Positions 1 to 9,787 of a stretch of 29,429 nt of DNA are shown in pieces (within the stretch, counting starts at the first letter, position 1; each line of letters opens with the position of its first letter). The stretch is from contig JANLZB010000089.1 in NCBI GenBank assembly GCA_031366005.1, positions 1-29,429 of the forward strand, written 5' to 3'. A program made the translations under genes and the position numbers. Source of the stretch: JANLUX01 sp031366005 (lineage in GTDB: Bacteria; Bacteroidota; Bacteroidia; AKYH767-A; OLB10). The notes under the pieces were generated by a model, which made no database searches, had not been told where the DNA came from, and worked only from the letters and a program-made list of their open reading frames with translations.

Positions 1-2053
1 ATTGGTTTTGATTTCGCCATTTGGCTTTTCCCAAAAGAAGGGGATTGAACTGCTCGATTCCCTCTTCTCAGTTTTAAAAAAAGAAAGTGGAAACGCAGCT
101 GAGGTAAACACCCTTAATGGGCTTGCTTTTGAATTCAGAAATAATAATCCTGATACATCCATTTATTTTTCCAACCGGGCGATTGCACTTTCAATCAAGT
201 TGAATGATAAAATGGGAAATGCAGATGCCCATCTGAACATTGGCTCGGTACAAGTTAATTTAGGGAACTACACGGAGGCATTGAAAAACACCATAGGGGC
301 AATTAAGATATATGACGAATTGCTCTCTTCACAAAAATCCGGAGACAGCTCAAAAATTCTGAAACAAAAAGCGAGGGCTTTTACCGTTAACGGGAATATC
401 GGTTTTAACCAGGGCAATTATCCCGAAGCACTCAAAAATTATTTTATCTCCTTAAAAATCAGAGAAGAGATAGGAGATAAAACAGGTGTTGCTTCTGTTT
501 ATAATAACATTGCAAGTTTGTATGTAGAGGAAGGAAACTATCCGGAAGCGTTAAAAATTCATTTGACAGCTTTAAAAATAAGGGAAGAGCTTAATGATAA
601 AGATGGCATTGCCACTTCTTACAATAATATCGGTAATGTTTATGACGGAATGCATAACTACGCAGAAGCGCTCAGGATGCATTTCGCTGCTTTAAAAATA
701 AGAAAGGAAATAGGTTATAAAAAAGGCATTTCTGATTCTTATAATAATATAGGAGGCATTTATAATGTACAGGGAAAATATACCGAAGCGCTGACTAATC
801 ATTTAGCCGCTCTGAAAATAAGAGAAGAAATAGGCGACCAGCAAGGGCTGGCTACTTCCTACAACAATATTGGAAATGTGTTTCAGCAACAAAACAATTA
901 TACCGAAGCACTGAAAAATTATTTTGCTGCTTTAAAAATTGCAGAAGAGATAGGAGACAAAGCACATCTCTCTTTGGTCTGTGTAAGTATTGGAAGTGTA
1001 TATGTGAAGCAGAAAAAAAACAGCGAAGCTTCCATTTATCTAAATAAAGGTTTATTGTATGCAAAAGAAATCAATGGTCTTGATTATTTCAAAAACGCTT
1101 ATGCGGGAATAGCTGAGTTAGACAGTTCGCAGGGAAATTTTAAGCAGGCACTGCAGCATTACAAATTATACGTGACTTACCGCGATAGTTTGTTCAATGA
1201 AGAAAATACAAAGAATGCGGTGCAATCGCGAATGCAATTTGAGTTTGATAAAAAAGAGTCTATTGTAAAAGCAGCACAGGAAAAAAAAGATATCGTTGCA
1301 CAACAGGATATAAAACATCAGCGAAATATCCGCAACTCCACTTTTGCAGGGCTTGCAGTTGTTCTCTTATTCTCCATGGTAGTTTTTCGCCAGCGTAATA
1401 AAATTGCTAAAGAGAAAAATCGCAGCGACCAGTTGGTGATGGATAAAGAAATATTGATTAAAGAAATTCATCATCGGGTAAAAAATAACCTGGAAGTTAT
1501 CAGCAGCCTGCTCGAATTGCAAAGCGAAGGCATTGATGATGAAAAAGCAAAAGCTGCTGTTATTGAAGGGCAAAGCCGGGTTCAATCCATAGCACTTATA
1601 CATCATAAACTTTACCGGACCGATGATATATCAACAGTGGAGTTTAAAAATTTTGTAAATGATTTATATAAGCAGGTATCAGGCGTGTTTAAAAAACCCA
1701 ATACTGAAATAGAATTTCAAATAACTGCAAGCGAAACTCAAATCAGTATTGATGCAGCCGTTCCAATAGGATTGATATTAAATGAACTGTTTACAAATAC
1801 TTTCAAATATGCTGTGAGTAAAGGAAAAACAAATCATATCCACATTCAATTAAATGCAACCGATAAAGAAGGATTCCATAAAATAATTTATCATGATAAT
1901 GGTCCGGGCCTGCCTGCTGATTTTGATATTCATAACTCAACCTCGCTTGGAATGAAGGTGATTCACCTGCTCACAAAACAACTTGGGGGCAAACTGAATT
2001 TTTTTAATGATAAAGGAAGTGTGTTTGAGGTTCCTTTTAAAATTAGTGTATGA
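1..2053 (+). CDS. TPR sensor histidine kinase (HisKA_2 type), 5' truncated
   Basis: The reading frame is open to the left edge, so the true start lies upstream. The first visible residues (ISPFGFSQKKG) look like the end of a signal peptide. Residues about 40-400 form tandem tetratricopeptide repeats of 40 residues, each with a YPEALK-like helix and a YNNIGNVY-like helix; the DNA of these repeats is also visibly periodic (120 nt). A coiled region follows, then one transmembrane helix near residues 446-463. The cytoplasmic kinase has the HisKA_2 box EIHHRVKNN (phospho-acceptor His about 491), an N box (NELFTNTFKYA) and a G box (DNGPGLP). Known for the family: extracytoplasmic TPRs sense a signal and the kinase passes phosphate to a partner regulator. 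The LytTR regulator 291 nt downstream on the same strand is the obvious partner (inference). The stop codon lies inside a palindromic repeat. Confidence 0.9.
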   Translation, partial: LVLISPFGFSQKKGIELLDSLFSVLKKESGNAAEVNTLNGLAFEFRNNNPDTSIYFSNRAIALSIKLNDKMGNADAHLNIGSVQVNLGNYTEALKNTIGAIKIYDELLSSQKSGDSSKILKQKARAFTVNGNIGFNQGNYPEALKNYFISLKIREEIGDKTGVASVYNNIASLYVEEGNYPEALKIHLTALKIREELNDKDGIATSYNNIGNVYDGMHNYAEALRMHFAALKIRKEIGYKKGISDSYNNIGGIYNVQGKYTEALTNHLAALKIREEIGDQQGLATSYNNIGNVFQQQNNYTEALKNYFAALKIAEEIGDKAHLSLVCVSIGSVYVKQKKNSEASIYLNKGLLYAKEINGLDYFKNAYAGIAELDSSQGNFKQALQHYKLYVTYRDSLFNEENTKNAVQSRMQFEFDKKESIVKAAQEKKDIVAQQDIKHQRNIRNSTFAGLAVVLLFSMVVFRQRNKIAKEKNRSDQLVMDKEILIKEIHHRVKNNLEVISSLLELQSEGIDDEKAKAAVIEGQSRVQSIALIHHKLYRTDDISTVEFKNFVNDLYKQVSGVFKKPNTEIEFQITASETQISIDAAVPIGLILNELFTNTFKYAVSKGKTNHIHIQLNATDKEGFHKIIYHDNGPGLPADFDIHNSTSLGMKVIHLLTKQLGGKLNFFNDKGSVFEVPFKISV

Positions 2054-2267
2054 CAAATTGCACTGATTATATTAGCTCGTAACAGATACGCAGATTTACA
2101 GATGAGAACAGATTTTTATGGAGATTAAAAACAGCAATCTCACTTAATAAAAACTTTACTGATAACCGTAATCTTGACGCAGTCAATAATCTGTTCCCAT
2201 CAATAAATCTGCGTCTGCTTCGTATAAGTTATAAAGATGGTTAATAACGGTGCAATTTGTTATACAC
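2046..2267. repeat. 222-bp imperfect palindrome (MITE- or REP-like)
   Basis: The outer arms at 2046-2063 and 2250-2267 are 18-nt inverted copies with a single mismatch (GTGCAATTTGTYATACAC as seen at the right arm). Inner arms at about 2081-2115 and 2186-2221 are a second, looser inverted pair carrying ACGCAGATTTA and GAGAACAGATT words. As RNA the whole interval could fold into one long hairpin. The left arm overlaps the kinase stop codon (2051-2053). It holds no open frame. It could be a non-autonomous mobile element, a repeat-type terminator, or both. Confidence 0.7.
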
Positions 2268-2305
2268 CCTTTAACATGATGTCATAAACATAAACTTAAT
2301 AAAAT

Positions 2306-2313
2306 TAACTTTG
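2306..2313 (+). promoter_or_regulatory. Candidate -7 box upstream of the LytTR gene
   Basis: TAACTTTG matches the Bacteroidota -7 consensus TAnnTTTG and lies 31 nt before the ATG at 2345. No TTG is found at the expected upstream distance, so this is a partial promoter match. It suggests the regulator can be transcribed independently of the kinase gene. Confidence 0.4.
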
Positions 2314-2344
2314 TGTATTCAAGTTTTTTCTGACAATCATTCTG

Positions 2345-3082
2345 ATGCACACTGAAATAAAAATAGGAATTGTTGAAGATGAATTAATCATTGCCGAAAA
2401 AATCAAACGCTTTCTTTTGAGCGTGGGTTATTTTGTGTGTGAACCTGTTTCCAATTATGATGATGCTTTGGAAATGATAGCAAAGGAAAAACCGGATATA
2501 CTTTTGCTCGATATAAATCTGAATAATAAAAAAGATGGAATTGATCTTGCAAAAAAAATCAACGAACAATATCATCTGCCCTTTATTTTTTTAAGCGCCT
2601 ATAGCGACAGCAAAACAATTGAGCGCGCAAAAATTGTAAAACCCAATGCTTATCTTGTAAAACCCTTTACAAAGGAAGAATTGTTTGCTGCAATTGAAAT
2701 TGCATTTAGCAATTACACTACAGCAAAAAATTCAGAGCATTCCGTTTATTTTATGCCACCACCGAAAAATTTTATTTTCATCCGCGAAAGCAACCGTTTT
2801 ATTAAATTATTGTTTGATGAAATCGTTTATGTGGAAAGCCGCGAAAATTATGTTGTAATTCATACCAAAGAAAAAAGAAGCACCATCTTAAGGTCCACCT
2901 TTACCGATTTTTTATCGCAGCTTCCGCTTGAAAAATTTATAAGAATTCATCGTGGTTTTGTTGTGCAGATTAGTTTAATTGAAAATGTTGAACCAACAGA
3001 AATTTCAGCTTTTGGTTTTAAAATTCCAATAAGTAATAGTTACCGAACCGAATTATTTAGTACCCTCGGAATAAAGGAGTAA
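2345..3082 (+). CDS. LytTR-family response regulator
   Basis: The 245-residue protein has two domains. Residues 5-125 form a receiver: acidic pocket E11-D12-E13, phospho-acceptor D56 in LLLDINLN, S84 in FLSAYSD and K106 in LVKPF. Residues about 140-243 form a LytTR DNA-binding domain (IVYVESRENYVVIHT, then FIRIHRGFVVQ and a conserved PISNSYR end). Known for the family: phosphorylation promotes dimer binding to paired direct repeats in promoters. The partner is probably the upstream TPR kinase. The next gene, a secreted adhesin-like protein 358 nt downstream, is a possible target, but no LytTR operator pair was identified there. Confidence 0.92.
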   Translation: MHTEIKIGIVEDELIIAEKIKRFLLSVGYFVCEPVSNYDDALEMIAKEKPDILLLDINLNNKKDGIDLAKKINEQYHLPFIFLSAYSDSKTIERAKIVKPNAYLVKPFTKEELFAAIEIAFSNYTTAKNSEHSVYFMPPPKNFIFIRESNRFIKLLFDEIVYVESRENYVVIHTKEKRSTILRSTFTDFLSQLPLEKFIRIHRGFVVQISLIENVEPTEISAFGFKIPISNSYRTELFSTLGIKE

Positions 3083-3440
3083 AGCGACCTGTGAAGGTTA
3101 AATTTAATTTTCCTGTTATTAATTTTTGCAATCAGTCACCGGTTATTTACATTTCGTCACAACACATATCCTAAACCGTCACAAAATTTTCTTTTCTAGT
3201 AAATGGATATTCATATTTGATTCGCAACTATAGTTAAATTAAAATTAAGCTACTGCAATTAAAAATATTCCCAATCATCCCGCTGATAAGTCATCCTAAA
3301 AGCTATCAGCGCTGCTGAAGAGGAGGTGCAATTAAATCCGCAGGAAACTTAATAAGTGGAATAATGGGAGGCGGCACTGTGAGCCAATGATCAGAATGTA
3401 GAAATAAATCAAATAAACAAATAATTAAACTCTTAAAATT
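3083..3440 (+). other. Gene-free leader region with one 8-bp hairpin
   Basis: This 358-nt stretch before the large secreted protein holds no credible frame. Arms 3281-3288 (CGCTGATA) and 3304-3311 (TATCAGCG) are perfect inverted copies around a 15-nt loop. The purine-rich stretch that follows (about 3318-3395) has a GGTGCAA and a GCACTGTGAGCC string that superficially recall a cobalamin riboswitch, but the spacing does not fit. No clear TAnnTTTG box was found. It may be a long structured 5' leader. Confidence 0.4.
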
Positions 3441-6400
3441 ATGTGTACACAATCAACTTTCAAAAAAACTTTAGCAAAATTTAGTGTAAGAATAGCATTC
3501 CTATTGTTTATGCTTAATTCTCTTTTTGTTAGCGGTCAAGGTAGCAGAAATGCCAGATGGACTGAAATGAGTAAAAATAAAAATGCGACTTTCTACGATG
3601 TGCAGAAGAACTTTAATAAGGAGTGGAAAGGGAAATTAAAAGAAATGGCAAGGGAAGAAGGTAAGGTTGAGAATGGAATAGAAAAAGAAGAGGGTGGCTT
3701 TGAAGTTTATAAAAAATGGGAGAGCTTCATGGCTCCGCGTGTTTATCCATCGGGTGATATGTCGTTGCCATCAACTAACTATGAGAAATTTATTGCATGG
3801 CAGCAAAATCAACAGCAAAATAATAGAGGCGGAAATCCTTCTGCTTTAAGTACGGGTAACTGGACTTCATTAGGACCTGTTGGAAAACCAGGAGGATGTT
3901 TACAATGTACGGGTGCAGGCCGGGTTAACTTTGTAAGATTTGATCCAACTAATTCAAATACATTGTATGTTGGTGCACCTGATGGTGGCCTATGGAAATC
4001 AACAAATGGCGGTACATCATGGACTACCAATACTGATTTTTTATCTGTCATTGGTTGTTCCGATTTAGCAATTGATCCTACCAATACCAACATCATGTAT
4101 CTTGCTACTGGTGACATTGAAGGAGACAAGAATTCCATCGGGATTTTAAAATCAACTAATGGCGGAACTACCTGGAATGCCACAGGATTAACTTTTGCTC
4201 CGTCAGATTTTACACGTATATGCAAAATACTGATGAATCCTTCCAATCCTTTAAATATATTGGTTGCTACTAACGCTGCAATTTACAGATCCACAGATGG
4301 CGGTTCATCTTTCACCCTCACCCATTGCTGCACATCTTTTAAGGACATGGAATTTAAACCAGGCGATCCTAATACATTATATGCTGCCAGTGATGAATTT
4401 TGGAAATCAACTGACAATGGTGTTACATGGAATCAGATTACTTCGGGCTTACCAGCCATTGCTAATATCCAACGTATAGCTATTGGGGTTAGTGTCGCCA
4501 ATCCTGCTTATGTGTATGCCTTAATAGGAAATGCTGCTGACCAATCTTTCCTTGGCTTATATCGTTCAACTAATAGCGGAACATCATTTTCACTTCGTTC
4601 ATCAAGTCCTAATTTATTAGGTTATGATCCAGATGGTTTGGATGCAGGTGGACAAGCATTTTATGATTTATCAATAGCAGTAAACCCTACCAATGCCGAA
4701 GTGGTTACTACCGGTGGTGTAAACCATTGGCAGTCCACTAACGGTGGAACCAATTGGACGATTAAAACATATTGGTTTGGTGGTGGAGCAAATCCTCCCT
4801 TTGTTCATGCTGATATTCATGAAATAAATTATTTGCCCGGTAGCGGCACCACTTTTTTCTCCTGCAATGATGGTGGGATTTTTAAAACTACCGATGATGG
4901 AACTACCTGGGCAGATATAAGTAATAATCTTTCTATTTCTCAACAAGTAAAAATCGGGCTGTCAGCAAGCACTGCTAATTTATATATAGCCGGGATGCAG
5001 GATAACGGAACCAATTTAAATTCAGGAAGCACATGGACCAATGTTTACGGTGGAGATGGTGGTGAATGTTTTATTGATCGAACAAATAATAGTACTCTTT
5101 ATGCTTCTTATGTATATGCAGCATGGAAACGTTCCACTAATGGCGGCACTTCATTCACTGCCATTACTACAGGGCTGCCGAATGGCAACACTGCTGATTT
5201 TTACAGTACTTGGCATCAGGATCCAGTTACCACCAACACGCTTTATTCAGCAGGATATCCTGCATTATACAAATCAACTAACCAGGGAACTAACTGGTCT
5301 GCTTTAGGAACTCCAACAGGCTCAGGAAATATTGTTGACTTTGCAATTGCTCCAAGCAGTGCAACAACTATTTATGCTATTAAATATAATGCTATTTCGA
5401 AATCCACTAATGGAGGCACTTCATTTGCAAACATTACTGGTACGCTTCCGGTAGCAAATGCTGCGTTAACAAACCTTTGTGTGTCTAATACTGATGCGAA
5501 TAAAGTTTGGGTCACCTTTTCAGGATACAGCGCTGGAGAAAAGGTTTTTAAATCAACAAACGGAGGTACTTCATGGACTAATATTTCAACAGGGCTTCCT
5601 AACTTACCAATGAACACTATAGTTTATAAAAACAACAGTGTAAATGACGAACTATATGTTGGGGGAGATTTAGGAGTTTATTACTTTGATAATACATTGG
5701 CATCATGGGCGGCATTCAATACCAGTTTACCTAATGTTTCAATAAGGGATTTAGAAATATTTTATCCTACAAGCAAATTAAGAGCTGGAACTTATGGAAG
5801 AGGTACATGGGAAAGCGATTTGTATACTACAACTGCTTGTGGTACTCCCGTAAGTTTATCAGCAACATCCATCACTCAAACAACCGCTACTTTAAATTGG
5901 GGTGCAGTAGCATCAGCTACGAGTTACAATATTCAATATCGTGTTTCACCTGCAGGTGCCTGGACATTGGTTACCTCAGCTACTAACTCCAAAGCGATTT
6001 CAGGATTAACAGCTAATACGGCTTACGATTTCGAGGTGCAGGCTGTGTGTACTTCTGCAGGAACTTATTCAACGGTCTTTACTTTCAGTACACTTGCAAA
6101 TAGTTGTGGTACCCCAACAAGTTTATCAGCCACATCCATCACTCAAACAACTGCTACTTTAAATTGGGGTGCAGTAGCATCGGCAACAAGTTACAATGTT
6201 CAATATCGTGTTTCACCCGCAGGTGCCTGGACATTGGTTACATCAACTACTAACTCAAAAGCCATTTCAGGATTAACCGCTAATACTGCCTATGATTTCG
6301 AGGTGCAGGCTGTTTGTACTGTTGCCGGCATTTATTCATCAATCGCAACCTTTAATACGCTTGCAACTGGTTGCGGTACTCCGATGAGTTTATCGGCTAC

Positions 6401-7583
6401 ATCAATCACTCAAACAACGGCTACTCTAAATTGGGGTGCTGTAGCATCAGCTACCAGTTACAATATTCAATACCGCGTATCACCAGCAGGTGGCTGGATA
6501 TCTACTACATCCACCACCACATCAAAAGCAATTTCAAGCTTAACAGCTAACACTGCTTATGATTTCCAAGTGCAAGCTGTGTGTACCACTGTGGGAGCAT
6601 ACTCTTCTATAGCCACCTTTACAACACTTCCTGTCACTACGGGATGTGGAATACCGGCAGTACTATCAATAACAGGTATTACTCCAACGAAAGCCACATT
6701 TAATTTGGGAACAGTATCAGGTGCAACAAAATATAATGTATCATACCGTGTATCAGGAACCACTGCATGGTCAAGTAAAACCGTTACAACTACTACAGTA
6801 AATTTATCAGGTTTGTTTTCCGGTACTATTTACAATTACAGGGTACGAGCCTATTGTACTGCCTGGGGAGCCTATAGTGCAACTCAAAATTTTACTACTG
6901 CAGCTTTACCAACGGCTTGCAACGGTACTGATTATTATGAGACAAATAACACCATTTCTACAGCAGCGCCAATAGCACCAAATACGAATATTTATCCTAA
7001 GATAAGCAGTGCAACTGATAAAGATTATTTTAAAGTAACTACCACTACTTCTGCACCTAAAATGAAAATTGATCTGGATGGGCTTCCTTTTGATTATGAT
7101 GTAGAACTCTACTTAAGTTCAAGCGGTGCATTGCTTGGCTCTTCGGCAAATAGCGGCACCACTGCTGAGCAAATAATTTACAATGCAGCCACCACCGGAA
7201 CCATTTATAAAGTACAGGTTTTTGGTTACAATGGAGCTTTCGATGCCTCTAATTGCTATCATTTAAGAGTTAGCACCAGTGCCTCTAACTTCCGCGAAGC
7301 AGATATAAGTATTGAGCAAGACGAACAATCAGACGTTATGAATTTGTATCCAAATCCTGCAAACAATCAATTAACTATTGATTTGCTTAGTGATAAAAAT
7401 CAAACTACAACTATCAATGTAGTAGATATGTTAGGACGTAGTATTTTAAACATTAAAAAAGATTTATCAGATGGACAGAATAAATTAAAGGTTGATTTAA
7501 GTACTATGCAACAAGGAATTTATACTGTAAGGGTTAATATGAATCGTAAAAACGTGATGCGTAAATTAGTTATTGAAAAATAA
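3441..7583 (+). CDS. Secreted T9SS cargo with BNR/Asp-box repeats and four FN3 domains
   Basis: The 1380-residue protein starts with a signal peptide (hydrophobic IAFLLFMLNSLFVSGQ, residues about 18-33). Residues about 130-790 carry about eleven Asp-box motifs of the form KSTNGGTSW, as in VPS10/sortilin-like beta-propellers. Four fibronectin III domains follow, each opening with CGTP or CGIP (starts at residues 800, 889, 978 and 1069). Residues about 1160-1285 resemble a bacterial pre-peptidase C-terminal domain (TDKDYFKV, YDVELYL). The last 80 residues are a type A T9SS sorting domain (NLYPNPANNQLTI, MLGRSI, GIYTVRV, KLVIEK). Known for the family: the tail directs export through the outer membrane by the type IX system. 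The exact role (adhesin, glycan binder or enzyme-associated) is not visible. It stands alone and ends at a terminator. Confidence 0.9.
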   Translation: MCTQSTFKKTLAKFSVRIAFLLFMLNSLFVSGQGSRNARWTEMSKNKNATFYDVQKNFNKEWKGKLKEMAREEGKVENGIEKEEGGFEVYKKWESFMAPRVYPSGDMSLPSTNYEKFIAWQQNQQQNNRGGNPSALSTGNWTSLGPVGKPGGCLQCTGAGRVNFVRFDPTNSNTLYVGAPDGGLWKSTNGGTSWTTNTDFLSVIGCSDLAIDPTNTNIMYLATGDIEGDKNSIGILKSTNGGTTWNATGLTFAPSDFTRICKILMNPSNPLNILVATNAAIYRSTDGGSSFTLTHCCTSFKDMEFKPGDPNTLYAASDEFWKSTDNGVTWNQITSGLPAIANIQRIAIGVSVANPAYVYALIGNAADQSFLGLYRSTNSGTSFSLRSSSPNLLGYDPDGLDAGGQAFYDLSIAVNPTNAEVVTTGGVNHWQSTNGGTNWTIKTYWFGGGANPPFVHADIHEINYLPGSGTTFFSCNDGGIFKTTDDGTTWADISNNLSISQQVKIGLSASTANLYIAGMQDNGTNLNSGSTWTNVYGGDGGECFIDRTNNSTLYASYVYAAWKRSTNGGTSFTAITTGLPNGNTADFYSTWHQDPVTTNTLYSAGYPALYKSTNQGTNWSALGTPTGSGNIVDFAIAPSSATTIYAIKYNAISKSTNGGTSFANITGTLPVANAALTNLCVSNTDANKVWVTFSGYSAGEKVFKSTNGGTSWTNISTGLPNLPMNTIVYKNNSVNDELYVGGDLGVYYFDNTLASWAAFNTSLPNVSIRDLEIFYPTSKLRAGTYGRGTWESDLYTTTACGTPVSLSATSITQTTATLNWGAVASATSYNIQYRVSPAGAWTLVTSATNSKAISGLTANTAYDFEVQAVCTSAGTYSTVFTFSTLANSCGTPTSLSATSITQTTATLNWGAVASATSYNVQYRVSPAGAWTLVTSTTNSKAISGLTANTAYDFEVQAVCTVAGIYSSIATFNTLATGCGTPMSLSATSITQTTATLNWGAVASATSYNIQYRVSPAGGWISTTSTTTSKAISSLTANTAYDFQVQAVCTTVGAYSSIATFTTLPVTTGCGIPAVLSITGITPTKATFNLGTVSGATKYNVSYRVSGTTAWSSKTVTTTTVNLSGLFSGTIYNYRVRAYCTAWGAYSATQNFTTAALPTACNGTDYYETNNTISTAAPIAPNTNIYPKISSATDKDYFKVTTTTSAPKMKIDLDGLPFDYDVELYLSSSGALLGSSANSGTTAEQIIYNAATTGTIYKVQVFGYNGAFDASNCYHLRVSTSASNFREADISIEQDEQSDVMNLYPNPANNQLTIDLLSDKNQTTTINVVDMLGRSILNIKKDLSDGQNKLKVDLSTMQQGIYTVRVNMNRKNVMRKLVIEK
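5838..6917 (+). repeat. Four tandem FN3-coding repeats, period 267-273 nt
   Basis: Repeat units begin at 5838, 6105, 6372 and 6645, each at a Cys codon. The first three are close copies at DNA level and differ mostly at synonymous positions; the fourth is clearly diverged. The spacing is exactly 267 nt for the first two steps and 273 nt for the third, where two residues are added in the linker. This suggests recent in-frame duplication or gene conversion. Confidence 0.9.
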
Positions 7584-7605
7584 GAAATAATAATTTTTTT
7601 AAAAG

Positions 7606-7639
7606 AGAGGCTGTCCCAAAAAGGCAGCTTCTTTTTTTT
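7606..7639 (+). terminator. Intrinsic terminator after the T9SS protein
   Basis: Arms AGAGGCTG (7606-7613) and CAGCTTCT (7625-7632) form an 8-bp stem with one G-U pair, and a run of T follows directly. It lies 23 nt after the stop codon at 7583. Confidence 0.75.
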
Positions 7640-7694
7640 GCACAAACAGCATTTAAAGCTGTATTGGGATAAAAAATTCAATTGAGTTTCAGCC

Positions 7695-7726
7695 GTTGTT
7701 GGTGTTTAGCGTTTCGCACCAACAAC
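7695..7726. other. 10-bp hairpin between convergent genes
   Basis: GTTGTTGGTG (7695-7704) and CACCAACAAC (7717-7726) are perfect inverted copies around a 12-nt loop. It lies about 95 nt beyond the stop of the minus-strand gene ending at 7820, without a strong T run on either side. It may help terminate that gene or be the remains of a repeat. The rest of 7640-7819 holds no gene. Confidence 0.5.
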
Positions 7727-7819
7727 AATCCGCACTTAGCCAAGAGATACTAAGAAAATTTGTGTGGTGAGTTTTGCATATTTGGTTGAAGCGCGGCTGC
7801 AATACATTTGTATTAATAT

Positions 7820-9742
7820 TTATTGCGCTTTTAATTCTTCTGCTTTGTTCAGATAAAATTGCGCCTGTTGTGCGTTACCTATACTCTGGTAAGTGATGCC
7901 GATAAAATAATAAGCCTGCTGATAATTAGGATCAATGGTGATAGCACGGTTAAAATTATTGATAGCTGTATTATAATCTTTTTGCATCCCGTAACAACTT
8001 CCAAGATTTGCAAATGCCTCCGCATAATTCGGATTAAGTTCACATGCTCTGCTAAATGCTTTAATTGCTTCTGAATAATTTCCATGTTTAAAAAACACTG
8101 TTCCTATATTATTATGCACTGTAGGGTCAGTAGGGTTGTACTTTAAAGCCGTTTCATAAAAATAAACTGCTGAATCAGGTTTGTTAAGCCGGTCATATAT
8201 TACACCTAACTGATTCCATGCATCAGTAAATGAAGGATAAATACTTACTGATTTTTTTAACTCAGCAATACTCACCTGCATAATGCTGTCCTTTTGTTTT
8301 GTTGACATCTCCTTTGTAAACTCTTCTTTGTTGATGTGGTTTCCAAGATAATAATGAGTGCGTGCACTGTTGGGTGAAAGATGAACATCATTACTATAAA
8401 GTGTGTAATTAGATTTCCATACCGGGTTTCGCGAAATGGTTTTTACACCAAATGCAATTACAATTAACAGTGAAAGCGCAACGGGTTTAATATTTTCTTG
8501 AAAGAAATTTCGGATAGATTGATAAGAAACCTGAACTGCAGAAATTTTTGAAATTAAATATCCAATTGCCAGGCACCATCCAAGTGAAGGAGTAAACATC
8601 AAACGTTCGCCCATGGAAGTGCCTATGAGAATAAAAATATTGGAGGATAATGATGCAGTGATAAAGAAAAATAAAATCCCGAATGAAATCCAGTTTCTTT
8701 TTTTGAATTGCCATATTGCTAATACTGCCAAAGCAAAAAATAATGTAAATGATACAATGAAACGATAATCACTTAACCCGATGATTGAAAGCTGGTATGC
8801 TGAATAATCAAAAACCAATGGATGTGGAAAGAAAAAGAGCTTTACATACAAGCCCATGATAAAAACAGCCGTTGCAAAACGATGTGCAAGATCAGGAGCA
8901 AGCACCAGTAAGTTATCAATACCTGCATGAATTTCTGCTGCGGCCAGTCCGGTAACACTTCGCCTGATAAGAATAAAAATAATAGCAACAAAGAGCAATG
9001 AAAGAAAAGTTCGCAGCTGAATTTTTTTTGGTGCATCAGTGAAAAAATAAACTGCCAATGGAAATACTCCCATAAATGTGATGGAAGATTCTTTACTCAT
9101 CAAAGCACAGAAATAAAATAAAAGTGCGAGAAATAATTTTTTGACTTCTGCTTTCTGCGCGTAATCATAAACATATCGCAACGAACAAATGCAAAAGAGC
9201 AATCCAAGAATCTCATCAAGACTTTTAATATTAGCCACTACCTCAGTATGTATCGGGTGCGCCATAAATAACAATGCTGCTGCAAAAGCAAATACTATAT
9301 TTCCTTTTGAATAAAGATTTAATGTATTGAATAAAACCCAGCCCGTTAATGCGAAGGCAATCACATTCGTCCAATGTCCGATGGAAGGATTGTTAGGAGA
9401 CAATGCCCATTGAATTGCAAAAAGTGATTTTGTTATGGGACGATATAAATCATCAGAAACAAAAATATATCCGAAGCGATAAGTAGTTTTAAATATAGTA
9501 GGTAGGGCTGACCAGCCTTGTCTTGTAAGTTTGTTTTCTAAAATGATGCTGTAGTCATCAAGCACATAACCATGCCCAAGTGTGTTGGCATACAATATAA
9601 AAGCACACAACGAAACAATTAAACCTAACCAGCGGAGTAAAATTTTATCTTTTGAAATTTCTTTAATAACCTGCTTACCCGCAGACTTTGGAACTTCTGC
9701 AGATCTTTGAAATTTTTCTTTTTTGGTCAGCTTACGTTGCAT
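7820..9742 (-). CDS. Polytopic GT-C-like membrane protein with C-terminal TPRs
   Basis: The 640-residue protein begins with a basic cytoplasmic stretch, then a transmembrane helix (about 36-53) and a first loop with the acidic pair D62-D63 in GYVLDDYS. That arrangement is typical of GT-C glycosyltransferases and of the TMTC/DUF1736 type. About ten further hydrophobic segments run to about residue 430. Residues about 460-640 hold four or five TPRs (for example NPTDPTVHNNIGTVFFKHGNYSEA split over helix pairs). Known for related proteins: transfer of a sugar from a lipid carrier to extracytoplasmic protein. Activity and substrate here are inference. It follows a TPR-like lipoprotein gene by 45 nt and could be co-transcribed with it. 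Confidence 0.75.
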   Translation of the reverse strand: MQRKLTKKEKFQRSAEVPKSAGKQVIKEISKDKILLRWLGLIVSLCAFILYANTLGHGYVLDDYSIILENKLTRQGWSALPTIFKTTYRFGYIFVSDDLYRPITKSLFAIQWALSPNNPSIGHWTNVIAFALTGWVLFNTLNLYSKGNIVFAFAAALLFMAHPIHTEVVANIKSLDEILGLLFCICSLRYVYDYAQKAEVKKLFLALLFYFCALMSKESSITFMGVFPLAVYFFTDAPKKIQLRTFLSLLFVAIIFILIRRSVTGLAAAEIHAGIDNLLVLAPDLAHRFATAVFIMGLYVKLFFFPHPLVFDYSAYQLSIIGLSDYRFIVSFTLFFALAVLAIWQFKKRNWISFGILFFFITASLSSNIFILIGTSMGERLMFTPSLGWCLAIGYLISKISAVQVSYQSIRNFFQENIKPVALSLLIVIAFGVKTISRNPVWKSNYTLYSNDVHLSPNSARTHYYLGNHINKEEFTKEMSTKQKDSIMQVSIAELKKSVSIYPSFTDAWNQLGVIYDRLNKPDSAVYFYETALKYNPTDPTVHNNIGTVFFKHGNYSEAIKAFSRACELNPNYAEAFANLGSCYGMQKDYNTAINNFNRAITIDPNYQQAYYFIGITYQSIGNAQQAQFYLNKAEELKAQ

Positions 9743-9787
9743 ATACTTTCATGATTATGAATAACGTGGTTCGTCAAAATCTCATCA

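Noticed and set aside
2..2053. TTG at position 2 as the start of the histidine kinase
   Set aside because: The first residues look like the end of a signal peptide, so the gene simply continues beyond the window edge.
3318..3395. Possible cobalamin riboswitch before the T9SS protein (GGTGCAA, ATCCGCAGG, GCACTGTGAGCC strings)
   Set aside because: The order is suggestive, but the distance between the putative boxes is about twice the usual one, the GGGAA and final ACCTGCC elements are missing, and the downstream gene has no B12 connection.
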